From assembly GCF_012033695.1 (NCBI RefSeq), contig NZ_JAAVJI010000018.1:27993-91992 (forward strand): 64,000 nucleotides of DNA, read 5' to 3'. This stretch comes from Pseudomonas quercus. GTDB taxonomy: Bacteria; Pseudomonadota; Gammaproteobacteria; Pseudomonadales; Pseudomonadaceae. The notes under the pieces were generated by a model, which made no database searches, had not been told where the DNA came from, and worked only from the letters and a program-made list of their open reading frames with translations. Shown here piece after piece: positions 59,854 to 64,000 of this stretch (its first letter is position 1; each line of letters opens with the position of its first letter). The position numbers and the translations under genes were made by a program.

Positions 59854-59877
59854 CTATCCGGCAGAAAGAAACTTCAC
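59854..59877 (-). pseudogene. remnant of a toxin gene cut after a few codons
   Basis: A GTG (59875-59877) overlaps the antitoxin stop codon (GTGA), the coupling typical of antitoxin-toxin operons. It reads Met-Lys-Phe-Leu, as many PIN-domain VapC toxins begin, then Ser-Ala-Gly and a stop at 59854-59856. Nothing toxin-like follows, so the toxin appears to have been lost by insertion or deletion. The call rests on very few codons. Confidence 0.4.
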
Positions 59878-60119
59878 AATTTTGCCTCAAAGAGATCAGC
59901 GATCTTAGCATCCATTGCTTCAAACGCGACCGCATTAAATGTCCGCCCTTTCAAGCCACCAATGCGAGGTTTCAAGGGTGCGGCATCCCCAATCACCTCA
60001 AGGCGGACGACAGGCTGCCCATTACGCGAAATGATTACCTCGATTCCTGCAAGTGCGTCCTCGACCAACTGAGAAAGGCGCGTCTTTGCGGCGTGAATAC
60101 CATAGGTGGCGGTTGGCAT
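59874..60119 (-). CDS. Phd/YefM-type antitoxin, orphan
   Basis: An 81-residue antitoxin of the Phd/YefM (prevent-host-death) family. The N-terminal DNA-binding part contains Ala-Lys-Thr-Arg-Leu-Ser-Gln-Leu-Val-Glu-Asp-Ala and Ile-Ile-Ser-Arg-Asn-Gly-Gln-Pro-Val-Val-Arg-Leu, the family core. The C-terminal tail (about 50-81), which normally wraps the toxin, is complete. GGAG precedes the ATG. No intact toxin gene follows, so it can only act as an orphan regulator or protect against a related toxin elsewhere. It lies at the xylR side of the island. Confidence 0.85.
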   Translation of the reverse strand: MPTATYGIHAAKTRLSQLVEDALAGIEVIISRNGQPVVRLEVIGDAAPLKPRIGGLKGRTFNAVAFEAMDAKIADLFEAKL

Positions 60120-60258
60120 AAATCGTTCTCCTTTAGAGGGCCCTAGCTTAGTGGTTTGCTTAGCTAATTTAAAATGGCCGTTTCGAATCTATTGTTATTG
60201 GGCATTTCCTGCGACATGCCTTAGCCTGTCCACAACCCCTTCGCACCGGACAACAACA

Positions 60259-61437
60259 ATGAAAACCGTGCCTCCTGTTCACCGTATTGCGCTGTTGTTC
60301 AACGGCGGCAAGATCTACGACCGCGGCATCATCACCGGCATTGGCAATTACCTGAGCAGCACCCGGGCGTCCTGGGATCTGTTTCTGGAAGAGGATTTTC
60401 TGTGCCGCCTGCGTGGCATAGAGCGCTGGCAGGGGGATGGAATCATCGCGGATTTCGACGACCCCATGATTGGCGAAGCGTTGAGCGGCATCAAGCTGCC
60501 CGTGGTGGCCGTGGGCGGCTCGTATCAAGACAGACGTGCTTACCCCAGGCACATTCCCTATGTGGCCACCGACAATGCCGCGCTTATCAAGCTGGCCTAT
60601 GACCACTTGATCGAGGCTGGGCTTACGCGCTTTGCCTGTTTCAGCCTGCCCGAGGCACAGGCCAACCGCTGGGCCCAGGAGCGTGAAGTTGCCTTTCGCC
60701 AGTTGATGCAGCGTGATGGCCTGCCGGTGGCAGTGTACCGGGGGTTGGGTACCAGCGCGCCGCTGTGGAACAGTGCCGTGGAGCAGCAGATTGCCTGGCT
60801 GCATAGCTTGCCTAAACCCATCGGCATCATTGCCGTCAGCGATGCCCGTGCGCGGCAATTGTTGCAGGCTTGCCTTACGGCAGGCATTGCGGTGCCGGAG
60901 CAGGTGGCGTTGATTGGCATCGATAACGACCCGCTCACCCGTACCCTCACGCGTGTGCCCTTGAGTTCGGTGATTCAAGGCACGGAAGCCATGGGCCGTA
61001 CCGCGGCGAAGCTGCTGCACCAGATGTTGCACGGCGTGCCCTCGGCGGGTACGCAGGTGCTGGTGCCACCAGAAGCCATCAACGTTCAGGCGTCCAGCCT
61101 GCACCAGCCTTTGGGCAACGCTTATGTAATGCAGGCCCTGCACTTCATTCGCCAGTACGCTTGCCAAGGTATCAAGACGGCCCAGGTAGCGGGTTACGTG
61201 GGGGTGTCTCGCTCTTCGCTGGAAGCGCATTTCAAGCGGGAACGCGGACGCACTGTCCACGACGAGATACTGCGCTTCAAGCTGGCCGCCGCCTCCAAGC
61301 GGTTGGCAGAAGAGGGGATGGCGATTGCCGATATCGCCCAGGCGTGCGGCTTCAAATCACCGCAGTACCTGCATACCGTGTTCCGCCGCGAGTTCGGCTG
61401 CACCCCCAGGGAGTACCAAGCTTCAAGCAGCAAGTAA
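60259..61437 (+). CDS. xylR: xylose operon activator XylR (AraC family)
   Basis: A 392-residue regulator, the same length as E. coli XylR, using the ATG at 60259. The N-terminal part (about 8-280) is a LacI/periplasmic-binding-like xylose sensor (His-Arg-Ile-Ala-Leu-Leu-Phe-Asn near the start). The C-terminal AraC domain (about 288-390) has two HTH motifs: Val-Ala-Gly-Tyr-Val-Gly-Val-Ser-Arg-Ser-Ser-Leu-Glu and Ile-Ala-Asp-Ile-Ala-Gln-Ala-Cys-Gly-Phe. It should activate xylA and xylFGH in the presence of xylose. It is separated from xylA by the island and ends 41 bp before the convergent DUF4432 gene. Confidence 0.95.
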   Translation: MKTVPPVHRIALLFNGGKIYDRGIITGIGNYLSSTRASWDLFLEEDFLCRLRGIERWQGDGIIADFDDPMIGEALSGIKLPVVAVGGSYQDRRAYPRHIPYVATDNAALIKLAYDHLIEAGLTRFACFSLPEAQANRWAQEREVAFRQLMQRDGLPVAVYRGLGTSAPLWNSAVEQQIAWLHSLPKPIGIIAVSDARARQLLQACLTAGIAVPEQVALIGIDNDPLTRTLTRVPLSSVIQGTEAMGRTAAKLLHQMLHGVPSAGTQVLVPPEAINVQASSLHQPLGNAYVMQALHFIRQYACQGIKTAQVAGYVGVSRSSLEAHFKRERGRTVHDEILRFKLAAASKRLAEEGMAIADIAQACGFKSPQYLHTVFRREFGCTPREYQASSSK

Positions 61438-61478
61438 ACCCAGGCTCGCGAGCCCGTCTTGCCGCTTACCGCTCAACC

Positions 61479-62690
61479 CTATTGCTTCAAATCCACCAGC
61501 GGCGTGTCACGTACCTCAGTGTTACGCCCATTCTGAATGCGCTTCACCGATTCGACGGCCTGGTCCACCGCTGGCTTGTCTGCCAACAGGCTGTAGCTGA
61601 TGCTGAACTGGCGGGTTTCCTTGGGGCCGATCTTGGGCACAAGGTTCAACGGGCGCTGGTAGCGACGGTTGTAGGAGAAGCTAGTGCCTGGCTCCAGGCC
61701 GGTGACATAGCCCTGGCCCTGGGTGTCGGTGTTTTTCCAAAGGGAGAACACGGGAAGCGTCTGGGTGTTGAAGCCCACCGCCACGCCCAGGCTGCCCGCC
61801 TTGTTGTGCAGCACGGTTAGGGTCTGGCCTTTGTCGTCTGCGTAGGGCACCACGTTGTACACGGTCTCGTCATAGTCGCGTGTGGGCGCGCGGTAGGTGT
61901 CCCAGGTGCTGAGGTCCCCTTTGGCCTTGTCGTTGAACGGCGACACTTGCTTGACGGGCGCCACGAAACGCGCGCCTTCTTCCAGGAACGGCGTGCTGAA
62001 ATTGCTGTGGTACAGCGCCTGGTATTCCTTTGGGTAGTCGCCGTTGTTGGTGAGCACATCGTTCAGGTCAAAGCGGGCACTGCCCGGCACCGTCACCAGC
62101 TCGGTGGCCACGGTGAAATCCACCTTCTTGAAGGCCTGTTCTTTCAGTTCGCCGCGCAGGTGAATGGCGTAGGGCGGCGTGTCGTCAATGTGCAGCGTCA
62201 CACGGCTGGCGGGAATGTTGGCCGCCCGGCCATGGAGGGTCAGCATTTCGCCATTGTCCACGCCAGGGTGGCCTACCCACTCATAGCCGCAGCGTGCGAC
62301 CAGCTCATTGAACCCTTCCAGCCAGCCCAGGCCGTCACGCCCGGTGAGTTCGATAAAGGCAGGGTTTACCACCTCCTTGACCGGAGAATCCCAGCCCATG
62401 CGCACCGTGCCCACGGATGCGTTCAGCACGTTCATGCCGCGTGTAGGCACTACCGACAGTTTCATCTTGCCGTTGTCGATGTCGATCACGCTGACCCCTT
62501 CCTGTCGGCCGCCATGCAGAGTACGCACGGTCACGGTGAAAGGCGCTGTGGTTTTGGCACCAAGTTCGGCGCTGGTGACTTTGAACGGTTCGGCGGCTTT
62601 GTCGGTGTCTAGCAGCACATAGTCCCGTGCCATGGCCTGGGAGGTCATAGCCAGCGTGCCAAGTGCTGCGAGCAGGTGAAGGGGTTTCAT
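61479..62690 (-). CDS. periplasmic DUF4432/aldose 1-epimerase-like protein
   Basis: A 403-residue protein with a signal peptide (cleavage near Ala-Met-Ala-Arg, residue 22). The mature domain belongs to the galactose-mutarotase-like superfold, DUF4432 subgroup: Val-Val-Pro-Thr-Arg-Gly-Met (about 80), Gly-His-Pro-Gly-Val-Asp-Asn-Gly (about 140) and Tyr-His-Ser-Asn-Phe (about 228) are likely sugar-binding loops. It may interconvert anomers of xylose or another aldose in the periplasm before uptake. Its place at the xyl locus supports that, but its function is unproven. Confidence 0.87.
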   Translation of the reverse strand: MKPLHLLAALGTLAMTSQAMARDYVLLDTDKAAEPFKVTSAELGAKTTAPFTVTVRTLHGGRQEGVSVIDIDNGKMKLSVVPTRGMNVLNASVGTVRMGWDSPVKEVVNPAFIELTGRDGLGWLEGFNELVARCGYEWVGHPGVDNGEMLTLHGRAANIPASRVTLHIDDTPPYAIHLRGELKEQAFKKVDFTVATELVTVPGSARFDLNDVLTNNGDYPKEYQALYHSNFSTPFLEEGARFVAPVKQVSPFNDKAKGDLSTWDTYRAPTRDYDETVYNVVPYADDKGQTLTVLHNKAGSLGVAVGFNTQTLPVFSLWKNTDTQGQGYVTGLEPGTSFSYNRRYQRPLNLVPKIGPKETRQFSISYSLLADKPAVDQAVESVKRIQNGRNTEVRDTPLVDLKQ

Positions 62691-62821
62691 GGGAGGTGCC
62701 TTTTTTAGTGTTGTAAGCGCTTTTTATAACGCTGATGAAGCGTTTCAGCAATGGGGGTAGGACATGTTCTTCGAACCGCTTATCTCCATTAGGGCACTCT
62801 ATGGCTTCGCTGGCCTCCCAT

Positions 62822-62841
62822 AAGAACGCGCAGGCGTTCTT
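62822..62841 (+). other. stem-loop in the 5' leader of the small-protein gene
   Basis: AAGAACGC-GCAG-GCGTTCTT forms a perfect 8-bp stem with a 4-nt loop, 23 bp upstream of the start codon at 62865. There is no T-run after it, so it is more likely a leader RNA structure or protein-binding palindrome than a terminator. Confidence 0.4.
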
Positions 62842-62864
62842 GAACACTGAATGGGAGAAACATC

Positions 62865-63044
62865 ATGGTAAAAGACGACAACGGCAAAGCCAGCCCCTAC
62901 CCAGGCCCAGGCGGCGCATACAGCGACAAGGAACTGCTGTCGGAAAATCGCGGCGTGAGCAGCGATGACAAAGGGAGCAAACAGCCTGCTGAGTCAACGG
63001 TGGATGAAGCTAAGAAAACCTTTAATGACGGTAAAGCTGATTAA
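62865..63044 (+). CDS. small hydrophilic protein
   Basis: A 59-residue gene starting at an ATG 8 or so bases after GGGAG. The protein has 9 Lys and about 9 Asp, no Cys, no Trp, and many Gly, Ser and Pro (Tyr-Pro-Gly-Pro-Gly-Gly-Ala near residue 12), so it is probably disordered, like many Pseudomonas stress-induced small proteins. I do not recognise a family. A stem-loop lies in its leader. Codon use and the ribosome site support coding. Confidence 0.6.
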   Translation: MVKDDNGKASPYPGPGGAYSDKELLSENRGVSSDDKGSKQPAESTVDEAKKTFNDGKAD

Positions 63045-63091
63045 TCAGTTTTGGGGTTCCCAGCTGCGCCCGGTGCCATAGCAACCAGCCC

Positions 63092-63720
63092 CCTGTGGGA
63101 GTTTGCTTAGCGGCGAACCAGGCCAGCTGCGGTACCGCAGCGGCCCGTTCCCGGTCTGCGCCTTCGGCTACACCCGGTCCAACAGCAACCACGACTGGCG
63201 CAAATCCCCCTGTGGGGGTTCGCGAAGCGGACGAATCTAGATAGCCGCTACACCGCAGCGACCCGTTCCCGGTCTGCGCCTTCGGCTACACCCGGTCCTA
63301 CAGCAATCAAGACTGGCGCAGATACCCCTGTAGGAGTTCGCGTAGCGGACGAACCTGGATAGCCGCTACACCGCAGCGACCCGTTCCCGGTCTCCGCCTT
63401 CGGCTACACCCGGTCCAACAGCAATCAAGACTGGCGCAAATCCCCCTGTGGGGGTTCCAGAAGCGGATGAACCTGAATAGCCGCTACACCGCAGCGACCC
63501 GTTCCCGGCCTCCGCCTGCGGCTACTCCCGGTCCCATGGCAACCACGACTGGCGCGGACCCCCTGTAGGAGTTCGCGCAGCGGACGAACCTGAATAGCCG
63601 CTACACCGCAGCGACCCGTTCCCGGTCTGCGCCTTCGGCTACACCCGGTCCCACAGCAACCATGGCTTGCGCCCCCCTTCTGTAGGAGTTCGCGTAGCGG
63701 ACGAACCACCCGGCTCCACA
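63092..63720. repeat. tandem array of five ~117-bp REP-like units plus a partial unit
   Basis: Units start with CCTGTGGG or CCTGTAGG at 63092, 63209, 63327, 63445 and 63562; a partial unit starts near 63679. Each has GTTCGCG.AGCGGACGAACC at its head, TAGCCGCTACACCGCAGCG in the middle and GGTCTGCGCCTTCGGCTACA near its tail, with CGACTGGCGC before the next unit. The tail is shared with the 22.8-kb array. The array fills the space between the small-protein gene and the flagellin terminator. Confidence 0.9.
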
Positions 63721-63750
63721 GCGAGCAATTCTGGGCATGGCCTACAACGC

Positions 63751-63779
63751 AAAAAGGGTACGCCGTGGCGTACCCTTTT
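63751..63779 (-). terminator. fliC: strong rho-independent terminator of flagellin
   Basis: AAAAGGGTACGCC (63752-63764) and GGCGTACCCTTTT (63767-63779) form a perfect 13-bp stem with a 2-nt loop, 20 bp after the flagellin stop. It has T-runs on both strands, so it should work in both directions. Confidence 0.9.
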
Positions 63780-63799
63780 CGTTTCCAGCCGAGTCGATC

Positions 63800-64000
63800 T
63801 TACTGAAGCAGCTTCAGTACAGACGACGGGATCTGGTTGGCCTGGGACAGGATCGCGGTGGAAGCCTGTTGCAGGGTTTGTTGCTTGGTCAGCTCAGCGG
63901 TTTCAGCGGCGAAGTCCACGTCCTGGATGGTAGAGCGAGAAGCCGTGGCGTTTTCGATGATGTTGCTGATGTTGCTGATGGTGCTTTCCAGGCGGTTCTG
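63800..64000 (-). CDS. fliC: flagellin, C-terminal part (gene cut by window edge)
   Basis: The minus strand encodes the last 66 residues of a flagellin before a TAA at 63800-63802. The text Arg-Leu-Glu-Ser-Thr-Ile-Ser-Asn, then Gln-Asp-Val-Asp-Phe-Ala-Ala-Glu-Thr-Ala-Glu-Leu-Thr-Lys and the C-terminal Val-Leu-Lys-Leu-Leu-Gln, is the conserved D0/D1 helix that packs the filament core. The gene starts beyond 64000. Its terminator follows at once. The rest of the flagellar cluster is presumably outside the window. Confidence 0.95.
   Translation of the reverse strand, partial: QNRLESTISNISNIIENATASRSTIQDVDFAAETAELTKQQTLQQASTAILSQANQIPSSVLKLLQ

Noticed and set aside
59788..60072. 94-residue plus-strand frame over the antitoxin
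   Set aside because: It is antisense to a recognisable Phd-type antitoxin and shows no family features itself.
1..64000. tRNA or rRNA genes
   Set aside because: I saw no cloverleaf or rRNA-like sequence when reading the intergenic regions, though I could not run a dedicated search.

Overview
The window reads as the chromosome of a fluorescent Pseudomonas. It is G+C-rich with Pseudomonas-type codon use, carries three arrays of Pseudomonas REP-like repeats, has a pseudomonad-style xylose locus (xylR, xylA, xylFGH), a membrane PQQ dehydrogenase, several c-di-GMP and chemotaxis proteins, and ends inside a flagellin gene. A perfect match to the HrpL promoter consensus in front of an A+T-rich orphan gene near 59.5 kb suggests a plant-associated strain with a Hrp type III secretion system (P. 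syringae sensu lato or a relative). The secretion system itself is not in the window, so this is inference.

Layout. 0-4.2 kb: amino-acid ABC importer, RidA, IclR regulator and a D-serine-dehydratase/D-threonine-aldolase-like PLP enzyme, probably one uptake-and-deamination operon closed by a 189-bp MITE-like element. 4.4-17.6 kb: three c-di-GMP enzymes (CHASE4-PAS-GGDEF-EAL, MASE2-GGDEF, membrane GGDEF-EAL) and a chemoreceptor, mixed with a citrate/tricarballylate-type MFS carrier, an orphan binding protein, two LysR regulators and a quinone oxidoreductase. Several of the signalling genes have FliA-like promoters. 17.6-26.9 kb: DUF1615 lipoprotein, ABC exporter, a membrane acyltransferase-like protein, a pseudouridine-synthase-like protein lacking its catalytic Asp, an array of eleven ~99-bp repeats, msrA, a GNAT protein, and a nemA/nemR pair with two matching operators. 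27-37.1 kb: SDR, xanthine/uracil-type permease, an AttH/FtsX/LolD-type ABC system, DUF1206, a BdlA-like double-PAS chemotaxis protein and TrmK.

37.1-45.7 kb is a compact catabolic cluster on one strand: DapA-family lyase, iron alcohol dehydrogenase, four-carbon-acid-sugar kinase (DUF1537), PdxA2-type dehydrogenase, Na+/solute symporter, Asp-box beta-propeller protein, SDR and a DeoR regulator, with overlapping or closely spaced genes and a nested palindrome in front. It looks like a complete uptake and degradation route for an unidentified sugar acid. 45.8-52.4 kb holds housekeeping and accessory genes (DUF2986, GST, HAD phosphatase, PQQ dehydrogenase, SdiA-regulated-like protein).

52.7-62.7 kb is the xylose locus: xylH, xylG, xylF and xylA on the minus strand, xylR on the plus strand, and a periplasmic DUF4432 aldose-epimerase-like gene. 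Between xylA and xylR lies a foreign A+T-rich island of about 2.2 kb with an IS3-family transposase remnant, the HrpL-promoter gene for a 347-residue cysteine-free coiled-coil protein (candidate type III effector), and an orphan Phd-type antitoxin whose partner toxin is cut off after a few codons. The end of the window has a small hydrophilic protein gene, a 117-bp repeat array, a strong terminator and the 3' end of flagellin.
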